Assembly (NCBI GenBank): GCA_947305705.1
Contig: CAMZEB010000006.1
Span: forward strand, 1 to 42,750
From: an uncultured Candidatus Saccharibacteria bacterium
GTDB lineage: Bacteria; Patescibacteriota; Saccharimonadia; Saccharimonadales; Saccharimonadaceae
DNA length: 42,750 nt
Direction of reading: 5' to 3'
The notes under the pieces are model-generated. The model was not told where the DNA came from, made no database searches, and saw only the letters and a list, made by a program, of their open reading frames with translations. Of this stretch, positions 1 through 8,041 are shown in pieces. The stretch's first letter is position 1. Each line of letters begins with the position of its first letter. Position numbers and translations under genes: made by a program.

Positions 1-431
1 TCCACTATCAGTGCCCTTATGTACCTTTTTATGCATTGACTTAACTAGTAATTGAAGTTCAATTACTTGCCGTCAATTAAATTTCCTATTGTTGTCTAAT
101 CCAAATTGTTAATAGATAAACCGTCGCGGGCCAAAGAAAACAATCTATTTCTAGTTTGTTTGCCTCGCAGTATTTATCAAACTATGTTCAGTGGTTCAGA
201 GAAAATTGAACTTGAATCAAAAACTGTTCTTATATTAGCGCAAAACATTCGGCTTTGCAAGTACTTTTTTGTAGATTTTTTGACTTTTTTGGGTTTTTCG
301 GGCTATTTCTCAGAATTTCTGCCTTTTGCATCTTAAAAACTAGGGTTTCAATAGAGGTGTTAAGAAATATTCTAATGTCCAGCTATAGATAGAATGATGT
401 ATATGATGGCAATTATTAATTTGGAGCAATA
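1..431. other. AT-rich region without a convincing gene
   Basis: This stretch is richer in A and T than most of the window and has long T runs around 266-298. The only sizeable open frame (plus strand, 106-336) begins with TTG, has no ribosome binding site and resembles no family I know. The notable structure is the palindrome at 47-67. It lies downstream of the minus-strand membrane protein gene that ends at 432, and no clear terminator for that gene is visible. Confidence 0.6.
47..67. promoter_or_regulatory. 21-bp palindrome, possible operator
   Basis: Two perfect 10-base arms, AGTAATTGAA and TTCAATTACT, flank a single central G. Such symmetry suits a dimeric DNA-binding protein better than a terminator, since the loop would be one base. 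The half-site AATTGAA recurs once near 204. No gene start is adjacent inside the window, so the target may lie to the left of it. Confidence 0.35.
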
Positions 432-854
432 TTAGTTTTTGGTCTGCCCGCTAGCTTCTACGGCTTCAGGCTTAGCGCCCTCTATCTCATTTTGCTCAAA
501 TATATCTCCAACTTGTGATTTATTTTTTGAAATATTTTCTCCTGTATTATTAATTACATAATAAATACCCCGCCCAATTCCAAGTGCGATAGCTGTAATA
601 ATAATATCTATTGTCAAAAAAATAATCATTTCTATAAAAATATATTGGTTATTGAAGGATAGTAAATAGCACACGACAATAATACACACCGCAATCGTAA
701 AACCAGCTATCAGTATTCCGCTAACTATCTTATTCCATAAACTACTAGATTTATTCTGATTATTTGGTTCTGTATTATTTGGCGCTTGAGGAATCTGAGA
801 TTTTTGTTGCTCCGTAGAGGCATCTTCTCGTGATTGGTTATCCGAGGTATCCAT
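432..854 (-). CDS. Hypothetical membrane protein, two TM segments
   Basis: This protein of about 140 aa is not recognised. Residues 1-40 are polar and rich in Asn, Gln, Ser and Pro, two hydrophobic segments follow (about 45-68 and 75-100), and the C-terminal 35 residues are charged. The start at 854 (MDTSDN) is preferred over an upstream ATG at 872 because AAAGAGGAG lies about six bases before it. The gene overlaps the 3' end of the aminopeptidase gene by 17 bases, so translational coupling is likely. Base composition is more AT-rich than its neighbours, which may reflect acquired or fast-evolving DNA. Function is unknown. Confidence 0.6.
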   Translation of the reverse strand: MDTSDNQSREDASTEQQKSQIPQAPNNTEPNNQNKSSSLWNKIVSGILIAGFTIAVCIIVVCYLLSFNNQYIFIEMIIFLTIDIIITAIALGIGRGIYYVINNTGENISKNKSQVGDIFEQNEIEGAKPEAVEASGQTKN

Positions 855-3210
855 AAATCTCCTCTTTGTCATTCTCGATTAGCTTGAGGCGGGCATCGAT
901 TTCCGCGAAAGCAACAGCGACGTCGCGTGCGAGTATTTTTTCATCTTTATGCTCTGCGAAGAAGTCTTTGAATTCTTTTGCGTCACTATCAGTGCGGACG
1001 AAGGCGGCCATAAAGCGCGGATACTCGGAGATTGTTTTGTCGCCCTCCTCTTCGTAGAGCCAATCCCAGTTATTATAAACCCAGCGGAAAGCTTCTTTGC
1101 GAATGTGATGGTTGCGCAAGAGACGAATATAGAAAATTAGGCGATCCTGCGTGCGAATAGAGCCACTTTTTAGGCAATCTAGGTAACTTAGCGCAATATC
1201 TTTGTTTTTTGCAATTGTCAGCGCCTCGGTTAAATCACGTTTGAGCGCGGAATCTGGCGTCGTCTGATAAATTCCGAAATACTTCATCGAAAGCTCTGGG
1301 TGAATGCGAACAAGCGAACAGGCAACAACGTAGCGTAAATCTTGATCGACTTCGGTGATAAAAATACCATTATAAATATCATTAATATCATCTAGATATT
1401 CTTCGTCTTCCGCATAGAACATCATACCCATAATGATTGGGCGGAGTTTTTTGTCACTATCTGTATCGCCAACTTTTCTTTCGATGCCCAGACGGCGATA
1501 GTTGGCCAAGGCAAGCTCACGGACGAATTGCTTGAACTTTAATTCTTCAGCGCTCTCCGGGGTAAAGAAAACTTTCAAATCAGCAACAATCGCGGAAACG
1601 AGTTCCCAGACGACAGAGTCAGTCTCATCTTTGAACGACTCGACGAGCGGCAGCAATGATACGCTCGCAACACGATTAGTCTTAGCAAGCAAACGGCGGT
1701 CAATTAGGAGACGGAGTTTTTGTTCTTTGCTGAGTTTTTTGAGATTTTTGAGTTTTGCCTTGAGTTCGTCATCTGACAGATTTATTAGATAATTGCCGGT
1801 CAAGTCGTCCCTAATATTACCGATTGGATATTTTTCGTCGGATTTTTCACCTGTAAGTAAGAAGCGCTCTTGCTCTCCATCGGTTATAACAGGATAGCCA
1901 GATTGCACGAGCCACGGTGTCATAAATTCTTTGACATCAAAATCAGCGTACGGGCTGAGTGCATCCCATAGATCATCGGCGACTGTATTCCCATATTTGT
2001 GCTTTTCGAAGTAATCCTTTAGCCCTTTAAAGAAGTTTTCTTCGCCCATCGTGCGCATAAGCATAAAGAGGAGACGAGAACCTTTGCCATAGACAATTGC
2101 GCCGTCAAATAGGTTAGCGATATCCTCGACATTCTTGACCTCTGTCTGAACCGGCTGAACGCCTGGCAAACAATCGCGATGAAAAGCACCGAGAATTGCG
2201 CTAGTATAGAAATCGTCCCAAGCGGAGAGTTCTGGGCGAACTTTATCTGTGGCGTAAGATTCCATCATATTTGCAAAAGATTCGTTGAGCCAGAGGTCAT
2301 TCCACCATTCCATCGTAACCAGGTCGCCGAACCACATATGTGATAATTCGTGTGCAATTACGATAGCAACATATTGTCTCTGATCAAATGAGGATTTTTC
2401 GTTCGCAAGCATTGCAATTTCGCGGAAGGTGACGAGGCCCCAGTTTTCCATAGCGCCCGCCTCAAAGTCAGGCAACGCAAGCAAATCCATCTTTGGCAGC
2501 GGGAATGGAGTATGGAAGCAATCATCATAAAAATCGAGGATGTCAGCAGCAAAATCGCCGGCGAATTTTAGGTCTTCGACATTTTGATGGAGACCAGCGT
2601 AGGCAGTAATCGTAACGCCGTGTTTTGATTCCGTCTGATATCCTACGAAGTCACCCAGTGCAAAGGCGAGGAGATAAGTAGACATCTTTGGCGTGCGGTC
2701 GAAAATGACAGTTTTTAGGTCCGGTTTGAGCTGCTCTTCCTTGATTGGCATATTGCCAAGAATAATATCGGTCGGAACTTCGGAACGAAGCGTCAGATCA
2801 AAGGTTGCCTTTGCCGCAGGCTCATCGACGCACGGGAAACACTGTCGAGCATAGTGCGATTCAAATTGAGTGGCGACGATTTTCTTGGTTTTGCCGCCTA
2901 ATTTGTATGTTGATATATAGACACCCTCCATATTTGCGTCAATTGGAGCGGAATAATCAAATTCAAGAGTGACTTTTTGAGATTTTTCGAGACCGTTTAT
3001 AATAATGGCGCCGTCTTCGCGAGAGTATTCGGCATTTTTGCCGTTAATTTCAAAGTCGCTGATGCGCAACTTTTCGGCGTGGAGTTTAATCTGTTCCGCC
3101 TTCGCAACACCAGTAATAATTGCCGTGCCAGTCAATCTAGTTTTGTCGGCGTTGATACGCAAATCTAATTCGTAATGCTCGGGCTTAAAGTAGTCTAAAA
3201 ATCTCTCCAT
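838..3210 (-). CDS. pepN: M1 family zinc aminopeptidase
   Basis: This 790-aa metallopeptidase should remove N-terminal residues from peptides. It carries the substrate-binding GAMEN motif (residues 252-256), the zinc site HELSH (287-291) and the third zinc ligand Glu310 in the NESFA motif. An N-terminal beta domain (about 1-195) precedes the catalytic domain, and a helical ERAP1-like C-terminal domain follows (about 470-790). There is no signal peptide, so it is probably cytoplasmic and serves scavenging of imported peptides. The ATG at 3210 sits six bases from a TATAAT box with no Shine-Dalgarno, suggesting a leaderless mRNA. The family is certain; the symbol is by similarity. Confidence 0.93.
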   Translation of the reverse strand: MERFLDYFKPEHYELDLRINADKTRLTGTAIITGVAKAEQIKLHAEKLRISDFEINGKNAEYSREDGAIIINGLEKSQKVTLEFDYSAPIDANMEGVYISTYKLGGKTKKIVATQFESHYARQCFPCVDEPAAKATFDLTLRSEVPTDIILGNMPIKEEQLKPDLKTVIFDRTPKMSTYLLAFALGDFVGYQTESKHGVTITAYAGLHQNVEDLKFAGDFAADILDFYDDCFHTPFPLPKMDLLALPDFEAGAMENWGLVTFREIAMLANEKSSFDQRQYVAIVIAHELSHMWFGDLVTMEWWNDLWLNESFANMMESYATDKVRPELSAWDDFYTSAILGAFHRDCLPGVQPVQTEVKNVEDIANLFDGAIVYGKGSRLLFMLMRTMGEENFFKGLKDYFEKHKYGNTVADDLWDALSPYADFDVKEFMTPWLVQSGYPVITDGEQERFLLTGEKSDEKYPIGNIRDDLTGNYLINLSDDELKAKLKNLKKLSKEQKLRLLIDRRLLAKTNRVASVSLLPLVESFKDETDSVVWELVSAIVADLKVFFTPESAEELKFKQFVRELALANYRRLGIERKVGDTDSDKKLRPIIMGMMFYAEDEEYLDDINDIYNGIFITEVDQDLRYVVACSLVRIHPELSMKYFGIYQTTPDSALKRDLTEALTIAKNKDIALSYLDCLKSGSIRTQDRLIFYIRLLRNHHIRKEAFRWVYNNWDWLYEEEGDKTISEYPRFMAAFVRTDSDAKEFKDFFAEHKDEKILARDVAVAFAEIDARLKLIENDKEEIYGYLG

Positions 3211-3236
3211 AAGATTATTATACCGCTTATGGAGAG
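3197..3236 (-). terminator. Hairpin terminator overlapping the pepN promoter
   Basis: Perfect 11-base arms CTCTCCATAAG and CTTATGGAGAG (3203-3213 and 3226-3236) enclose a 12-base loop. On the minus strand the stem is followed by A and five T residues (3197-3202). This suits termination of the surface-protein gene ending at 3253. The loop holds the pepN -10 box and one arm holds the pepN start codon. Confidence 0.6.
3217..3222 (-). promoter_or_regulatory. -10 box for pepN (leaderless type)
   Basis: TATAAT ends six bases before the ATG at 3210, so transcription would begin at or next to the start codon. No good -35 hexamer is visible; the spacing is inferred from sigma-70 rules. Confidence 0.6.
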
Positions 3237-3252
3237 GTTATCGCTAGATGTT

Positions 3253-4743
3253 TTAGCGACGCTTTGCGCGGAATACCAGAGTCGAGCCAATGCCACTCGC
3301 TAGCATAATGCCAGCAATCGCGTATAGGTAGTCTGAAGTGTTCGGGTTGTCCGTTGATGGAGAATAGTTGCTAGCAAATTTTACAGGGGTGGTATTACAG
3401 GTTGGGCGAACGTAGTTGCCAGCCATGTTAGGGTTAATAAATTCGCCCCACTGGCCATTATAATAATTCATAAATTTATTAAAGTTATTAATTTCACCAG
3501 TTTCAATCTTAAGCCAGCCTTTATTCCCACTAACATACCCGCCATTCTCACCCTGCTCCATATCAAGATTTGAGCGATAGAATGAAAAATTATCACCAAC
3601 CACTACTCGCTCTAGACAATAATTACTGCTAAATTCAGCGCTGCCACTTGTTGCACTTAAGTTAGTCGTGTTTAAGTAACGGAGTCCAGAATTGAGCAAA
3701 GTAGATGACCCAATAGAAGGACGGCCACTTTCTACTCGCATATCAACGATATCATAATTATTAAAGTCAAATTCAGGAACAGCAGAGCTCGCTCTTTCCA
3801 TGAAACTCATCCACGGTAAAGACGACTCCCCGTTGACGAATGCCTCCGACATTCTGCGAAAATCAAGATGAGTTAAGTCAATATCGGTAAGATTAGGAGA
3901 ATCATAGAAGAAGTAACTCATATTCGTCACGAGTGAAGTATCTAGTTTGCTTATATCGGCCGTTTTTACGTTTTTGAATATATAAAACCATTCATTCATT
4001 GCGCCTTCTGGGCGAATCGCATCTTTAAAGATTACTTTTTCAGTGTCTTCTGAAACACTACAGCTATGATAATAATATGGATTTTGAAATTCTACAGTTT
4101 TCCGACATCCATAACTCCAGCTTGGTCTTGCAGCGCCACTACTATCAAGATGATTTTTGTTTTCGAGCTCAAACCCAGTAAAATATTGTTTGTATTCAGT
4201 ATTATCGCCGTCCATTATTCTTTCAGCATAACCATCTTCATATTTCCCCTCCTCGTCGCGGAAGAAAGTGAGGGTTTTTGTCTTACTATCAAACACTGCA
4301 TACGCTTGGCCTTGCAGTTCTTCGTCTGTTGCGTGATATGGATGTGGGCCGGAACCATCGTTCACGTATTTATACGAAGTATCGTCTTGATATGCAACTA
4401 AATTTCGGCTAGGGACGATACGGGCGTAAACTACTTTGCTATCATATGTCATACCGCTAACGCCGCTATTTTTCTGAGTAATAACGTAAAAATGCGAGGT
4501 CGTGTCGGCGTCGTCAAGAATAATCGGGTCAAAAGAAATCGTGCCACTCGTGCCACTCTTTTGCGAAACGAGGGTGCCGTCAGGAGTTTTTAATTCGTAT
4601 TCCACTTCCGTGTCGGTTCCGCCAACCTCATTCTCGACTTGGAGAATAAATTCTTTGTCGGCCGCCGAAGCAGTTGCGCCAACCACCGTCGTCAGTGCGA
4701 TAGCGAGCATAGTATTGATTATTTTCGTCTTGGCATTTTTCAT
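3253..4743 (-). CDS. Secreted surface protein, pilin-like and DUF285-like, sortase-like tail
   Basis: The 496-aa product begins with a signal peptide (cleavage probably after ASA near residue 28). Residues 29-125 resemble the streptococcal pilin isopeptide-linkage (FctA/Spy0128) fold, with its alternating strands and a late G-M-T-Y-D element; the position where that family usually has a catalytic Glu reads VITQ, so an isopeptide bond is doubtful. Around residues 240-310 are DUF285/BspA-like repeats (DTSLVTNMSYFF). The C-terminus has NPNTSD, a hydrophobic stretch and RAKRR, the layout of a sortase signal. AAAGGG precedes the ATG. Likely a cell-surface adhesin or host-contact protein; partner unknown. 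Confidence 0.7.
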   Translation of the reverse strand: MKNAKTKIINTMLAIALTTVVGATASAADKEFILQVENEVGGTDTEVEYELKTPDGTLVSQKSGTSGTISFDPIILDDADTTSHFYVITQKNSGVSGMTYDSKVVYARIVPSRNLVAYQDDTSYKYVNDGSGPHPYHATDEELQGQAYAVFDSKTKTLTFFRDEEGKYEDGYAERIMDGDNTEYKQYFTGFELENKNHLDSSGAARPSWSYGCRKTVEFQNPYYYHSCSVSEDTEKVIFKDAIRPEGAMNEWFYIFKNVKTADISKLDTSLVTNMSYFFYDSPNLTDIDLTHLDFRRMSEAFVNGESSLPWMSFMERASSAVPEFDFNNYDIVDMRVESGRPSIGSSTLLNSGLRYLNTTNLSATSGSAEFSSNYCLERVVVGDNFSFYRSNLDMEQGENGGYVSGNKGWLKIETGEINNFNKFMNYYNGQWGEFINPNMAGNYVRPTCNTTPVKFASNYSPSTDNPNTSDYLYAIAGIMLASGIGSTLVFRAKRR

Positions 4744-4778
4744 TTTTGACCCTTTGTTGCTTATGTTTATTTAAGCAC

Positions 4779-4804
4779 AAAATACCCCCTTTTTCAAGGG
4801 GGTA
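4779..4804 (-). terminator. Terminator after ackA
   Basis: On the minus strand TACCCCC, an eight-base loop and GGGGGTA are followed by TTTT. It lies between the end of the acetate kinase gene (4827) and the start of the next minus-strand gene (4743), so it should separate the two transcripts. The T tract is short. Confidence 0.6.
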
Positions 4805-4826
4805 CAGGGGTCGAGTTTCTTTTTTT

Positions 4827-6068
4827 CTACTCTTCGTATTCGTCGTCGTCCGGTTCTTCGGCGTAGCGATTGACAGGCTCTTCGCTAGCGAGCAATTCCT
4901 GCGCGCGATAAATCATCTGATCGGTTTCATCAGTAAGAACGATATAAATCGGCTTGCTATCTGCGGTCGAAATGAGAGCGTGGCGGCCCGTAAAGACAGG
5001 GTTCTCATTCTTCTCTTCATCGAGCTTGAAGCCAAGATAGCCCATCTTCTGAGTGACGAAGCGGCGGATTTCGTCAGAACGTTCACCGATAGTGCCCGCA
5101 AAGACGAGCGCATCACAACCACCGAGGCTAGCAGCCATCTGACCGACATAACTTTGAATGCGATAGACAAAGATAGAGTGCGCCAAGGTTGCACGTGGGT
5201 CACCCTCGTCGCGCTTCTGAATAATCTCGCGCATATCATCAGTTGCGCCAGAAAGGCCAAGAAGACCACATTTTTTGTTGAGGTAGAGGAGGAATTCCTC
5301 GTCGCTTTCAATCTTGAGAGCTTTCTTGAGGCCAAGCGCAGCGGCGGCATCGATTGTACCGACACGGGTAGACATCGCAACACCTTCGAGTGGGGTGTAG
5401 CCCATCGAGTTGTCCATCGCTTTGCCATTATAGATTGCAGAGACGCTCGAGCCAGAGCCAAGATGCATTGCGACAAGCTTCTCTGGAAGGATATTCTGCT
5501 CTTTCATATAGCGCGAAATAAAAGCATAAGATAGCCCGTGGTAGCCATAGCGCTTAATCTCAGTCTCGTCAGCGAGCTCAGTATCAAAGCTGTAATATTT
5601 CATCGTGTCTGGCTTCTCCCAGTGGAAGGCGGAGTCAGAGACGGAAATAATCTTTACATCCGCAAAAGATTCGCGAATACCACGAATTTCATTTGCAGTC
5701 GTAGGAACGTGAATAGGATTGCGCTTCTCAGCAATCTTGAGCTGCTTCATAAACTCAGCGTCGACAATGTGATCCTTCGTGAAATAATCACCAGGGGCGA
5801 CAATGCGGACGACGACCGCTTCGAGCTTGTGGTGCTCGGAGGTGTATTCGGCTTCCTTTAAGATGCGTGGGACCTCAGCGATCGCCTCATTAAGATCCTT
5901 AATCTCGGTCTTGATGTCCTTTTTCTTACCATCGTTGTCTTTGAGTGTGCAGACGACTTTTTTGCCGACATACTCAAAATGTAGTTGCGCTAAGAGTTGA
6001 TCGCCATCGTAAAGCGCATATTTACGGCTGGCGCTGCCTGGGTTCGTAATTAATATAAGTTTACTCAT
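4827..6068 (-). CDS. ackA: Acetate kinase
   Basis: The 413-aa enzyme interconverts acetyl phosphate plus ADP and acetate plus ATP. The N-terminal phosphate-binding strand ITNPGSASRKYALY, the central YGYHGLSYAF segment, the HLGSGSS motif and DNSMGYTPLEG are all characteristic. The start MSKL at 6068 is chosen over an ATG 21 bases upstream because the latter would lie inside the -10 region. The C-terminus has an acidic tail (EEPDDDEYEE) beyond the family core. No phosphotransacetylase gene is nearby, so the source of acetyl phosphate is not shown here. It probably makes ATP by substrate-level phosphorylation in a fermenter. Confidence 0.93.
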   Translation of the reverse strand: MSKLILITNPGSASRKYALYDGDQLLAQLHFEYVGKKVVCTLKDNDGKKKDIKTEIKDLNEAIAEVPRILKEAEYTSEHHKLEAVVVRIVAPGDYFTKDHIVDAEFMKQLKIAEKRNPIHVPTTANEIRGIRESFADVKIISVSDSAFHWEKPDTMKYYSFDTELADETEIKRYGYHGLSYAFISRYMKEQNILPEKLVAMHLGSGSSVSAIYNGKAMDNSMGYTPLEGVAMSTRVGTIDAAAALGLKKALKIESDEEFLLYLNKKCGLLGLSGATDDMREIIQKRDEGDPRATLAHSIFVYRIQSYVGQMAASLGGCDALVFAGTIGERSDEIRRFVTQKMGYLGFKLDEEKNENPVFTGRHALISTADSKPIYIVLTDETDQMIYRAQELLASEEPVNRYAEEPDDDEYEE

Positions 6069-6074
6069 AAAAGT

Positions 6075-6080
6075 ATTATA
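6075..6080 (-). promoter_or_regulatory. -10 box for ackA (leaderless type)
   Basis: TATAAT ends six bases before the ATG at 6068 and no Shine-Dalgarno precedes that ATG. The -35 region is weak. Confidence 0.6.
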
Positions 6081-6106
6081 GCACCTCATAATAACAGGGG
6101 TAGATA

Positions 6107-6135
6107 TTGACTTTTTGGCTAGAGTGTGGTATAAT
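6107..6135 (+). promoter_or_regulatory. Consensus-like promoter with no gene behind it
   Basis: TTGACT (6107-6112) and TATAAT (6130-6135) are separated by exactly 17 bases. Transcription would start near 6142 and meet the hairpin at 6156-6175 almost at once. No plus-strand gene follows; tsf lies there on the other strand. Confidence 0.6.
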
Positions 6136-6150
6136 AAATATATTGGATCA

Positions 6151-6187
6151 AAAAAGAAGCCCCTTTCGAGGCTTCTTTTCGTTTTTA
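6151..6187. terminator. Terminator after rpsB-tsf, usable on both strands
   Basis: GAAGCC and GGCTTC (6156-6161 and 6170-6175) form the stem. On the minus strand a run of six T follows, ending the rpsB-tsf transcript; on the plus strand TTTTCGTTTTT follows, which could stop transcription from the promoter at 6107-6135. Confidence 0.7.
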
Positions 6188-6814
6188 CTCGGTAACACCA
6201 AGTTCAATGCGCTTGAACTGGCGAACAGTAATGTTTTCGCCGGTCTTTGCGATGGATTCCTTAATAAACTGCTCGACAGTCTTCGTATCGTCGAGAATGT
6301 AAGGCTGGCTCATAAGGACCTTCTCTGCGAATGCCTTTTTGAACTGACCTTCGAGAATCTGCTCTTTCATATTCTCTGGACCCTTGAAGTTAGCTTCGAG
6401 CTCTTTCATCTTGGCCTTCTTTACGTCAGCTGGGATATCTGCCTCAGAAACATAAAGTGGGTTCATAGATGCAATTTGCATTGCGATCTGATGAGCGAGA
6501 GCCTTGAACTCGTCGGTCTTTGCGACGAAGCTAGTCTCACAGTTGAGCTCAACGATAGCGCCGAGGCGACCATCGTGAATATAAGCATCGACGACACCTT
6601 CGCGAGTTTCGCGATCGCCGCGCTTCTCTGCCTTGGTGAGGCCTTTTTTGCGCATAGCTTCGAGAGCTTTGTCGAAATCGCCTTTTGCTTCGACGAGAGC
6701 TTTCTTTGCATCGGTCAAGCCGACACCAGATAGCTCTTTGAGCTTCTTGATTAGTTCAATGCTGATAGCTTTTGCTTCGCCAGCAACTTCTTTGATTGTT
6801 TTTTCTTCAGCCAT
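6185..6814 (-). CDS. tsf: Elongation factor Ts
   Basis: This 209-aa protein is the guanine nucleotide exchange factor for EF-Tu. The N-terminal UBA-like domain holds GVGLTDAKKALVEAKGD, and the exchange-domain signature around EGVVDAYIHDGRLGAIVELNCETSFVA is intact. It is shorter than the E. coli protein (about 283 aa), as in many bacteria with one core subdomain. It lies 18 bases after rpsB, the widely conserved order, with TAGGAGG placed four bases before the ATG. Co-transcribed with rpsB and ended by the hairpin at 6156-6175. Confidence 0.96.
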   Translation of the reverse strand: MAEEKTIKEVAGEAKAISIELIKKLKELSGVGLTDAKKALVEAKGDFDKALEAMRKKGLTKAEKRGDRETREGVVDAYIHDGRLGAIVELNCETSFVAKTDEFKALAHQIAMQIASMNPLYVSEADIPADVKKAKMKELEANFKGPENMKEQILEGQFKKAFAEKVLMSQPYILDDTKTVEQFIKESIAKTGENITVRQFKRIELGVTE

Positions 6815-6832
6815 TTTGCCTCCTAAATTTTA

Positions 6833-7531
6833 TTATTTTGCAATTTTTGCTTTGCCTTCTTTGATAGCTTCAGCAAAGTAGTCAAGAATAAGTTTGACAG
6901 ACTTGATAGCGTCATCGTTTGCTGGGATTGGGTAATCAATCTCGCTAGGATCGGTGTTCGTATCGCAGATAGCAAAGACTGGAATGTTGAGAGTCTTAGC
7001 TTCTTTGACAGCGTTCTTATCTTGAATGACGTCAGTTACGATAACTGCAATTGGCTGTTCGGACAAATCTTTGATGCCGCCATAGCGTTCATTAAGCATA
7101 TCGATTTCTTCCTGGTAGCGCTGAACTTCGAGTTTGCTATAGCGTTTTTCAAGTTCGCCAGAAGCCATACGACGCTGGAGATCTTTGAGTTTGCGAATCT
7201 GCTTCGTGACAGTTTCGACGTTAGTAAGCATACCGCCTACCCAACGAACCGTAACATAAGGCATATCGACAGATTCTGCGGTAGCCTTAACAGTGTCTTT
7301 CAACTGCTTTTTGGTACCAACGAAAAGAATCTTCTTGCCTTTGGCGGCGAGCTTCGTCATCTCTGGCAAAGCAGCGTCGAGAGCATCGACGGTCTTTTCA
7401 AGATTAATAATGTGTGCGCCTTCGCGCTTGCTGTGAATGTATGGAGCCATCTTTGGGTGCCAACGGCTGGTCTTGTGACCAAAATGTGCACCGGCAGCAA
7501 GAAGCTCCTTGATATCTGCTTTTACAGGCAT
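6833..7531 (-). CDS. rpsB: 30S ribosomal protein S2
   Basis: The 232-aa product is ribosomal protein uS2, which sits on the back of the 30S subunit between head and body. Characteristic segments are LLAAGAHFGHKTSRWHPKM near the N-terminus, YVTVRWVGGMLTN in the middle and IPVFAICDTNTDPSEIDYPIPANDDA near the end. AAGGAG lies about ten bases before the ATG and a long leader precedes it, unlike the leaderless genes in this window. First gene of the rpsB-tsf operon. Confidence 0.97.
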   Translation of the reverse strand: MPVKADIKELLAAGAHFGHKTSRWHPKMAPYIHSKREGAHIINLEKTVDALDAALPEMTKLAAKGKKILFVGTKKQLKDTVKATAESVDMPYVTVRWVGGMLTNVETVTKQIRKLKDLQRRMASGELEKRYSKLEVQRYQEEIDMLNERYGGIKDLSEQPIAVIVTDVIQDKNAVKEAKTLNIPVFAICDTNTDPSEIDYPIPANDDAIKSVKLILDYFAEAIKEGKAKIAK

Positions 7532-7589
7532 CTTCTACCTTCTCCTTTGCTACTAGTAGTAGCTGTTTCATTAAAATTGTTACTCGGTT

Positions 7590-7595
7590 ATTGTA
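7590..7595 (-). promoter_or_regulatory. Probable extended -10 of rpsB-tsf
   Basis: TACAAT preceded by TGT gives an extended -10 element about 58 bases before the rpsB start. The -35 is poor. It would give a leader of roughly 50 bases, long enough for autoregulation by S2, though no known S2-binding structure was identified. Confidence 0.4.
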
Positions 7596-7645
7596 ACATA
7601 TTTCTTTTGAGAGCGCTAGACTTTTTGTGATTATTATGCTAAAGT

Positions 7646-7696
7646 ATGAAAGTTACTAATGTCGGCGCCGCTTTGGCGCAATTAGAGTACTTTTGA
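7646..7696 (+). CDS. Possible 16-aa leader peptide
   Basis: An ATG five bases after a TATGCT element (7635-7640) opens a 16-codon frame, MKVTNVGAALAQLEYF, ending in TGA at 7694-7696. The stop codon abuts AAAGG, which precedes the next gene. The frame spans a GCGCC/GGCGC hairpin. It could be a leaderless leader peptide that couples to the downstream gene, or chance. Confidence 0.25.
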   Translation: MKVTNVGAALAQLEYF

Positions 7697-7706
7697 AAGG
7701 TAGGTC

Positions 7707-8006
7707 GTGCGTATGATTATTAAGAAACAGCACCGCGTTATGATTCTAAAAAATCCCATTAATAAGTGGGACAAGAATAACCGGGCAACCATCAATGACC
7801 CGACACTTGCCGTTTACGACAGGAATCAAGGCCATGTTCTAATGCTGACAAAATTGCGAAAGCTTCTGCGAGATTATGACGAAAGAATCGTAATCGACAA
7901 TTCTCTCGTATTAGAGATTTTGGACGCTTACGCAAAGAAAAGCCGCCAACTGAGAGCGGCTGAGAAAGAGATCGCTGAGCTTAAAAAACAGCTCAAAGCA
8001 CGCTAA
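7707..8006 (+). CDS. Hypothetical coiled-coil protein
   Basis: A basic protein of 97-99 aa, not recognised. The N-terminal 50 residues contain a beta-like segment (KKQHRVMILKNP, then TLAVYDRNQGHVLML), and the C-terminal 30 residues form a heptad-like charged helix ending KEIAELKKQLKAR. Two starts are possible: GTG at 7707, six bases after AAAGG, or ATG at 7713, eight bases after AGG. It stands alone between rpsB and htrA and has its own terminator. It could be a small nucleic-acid-binding or oligomerising protein; nothing in it proves either. Confidence 0.6.
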   Translation: MRMIIKKQHRVMILKNPINKWDKNNRATINDPTLAVYDRNQGHVLMLTKLRKLLRDYDERIVIDNSLVLEILDAYAKKSRQLRAAEKEIAELKKQLKAR

Positions 8007-8041
8007 TGTCCCCTTTTCGTTGGGGATAACCTCCTGATTCT

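Noticed and set aside
106-336. Plus-strand 76-codon frame
   Set aside because: TTG start, no ribosome site or promoter, no family resemblance, and an AT-rich composition that gives long chance frames.
4746-5534. 262-codon plus-strand frame
   Set aside because: It is antisense to ackA, whose family match is certain, and has no plausible start signals.
6107-6733. 208-codon plus-strand frame over tsf
   Set aside because: It begins inside the promoter element and is a shadow of the EF-Ts gene.
8007-8030. CCCC-TTTTCGTT-GGGG hairpin
   Set aside because: A four-pair stem with no T tract; the strong terminator follows at 8042.
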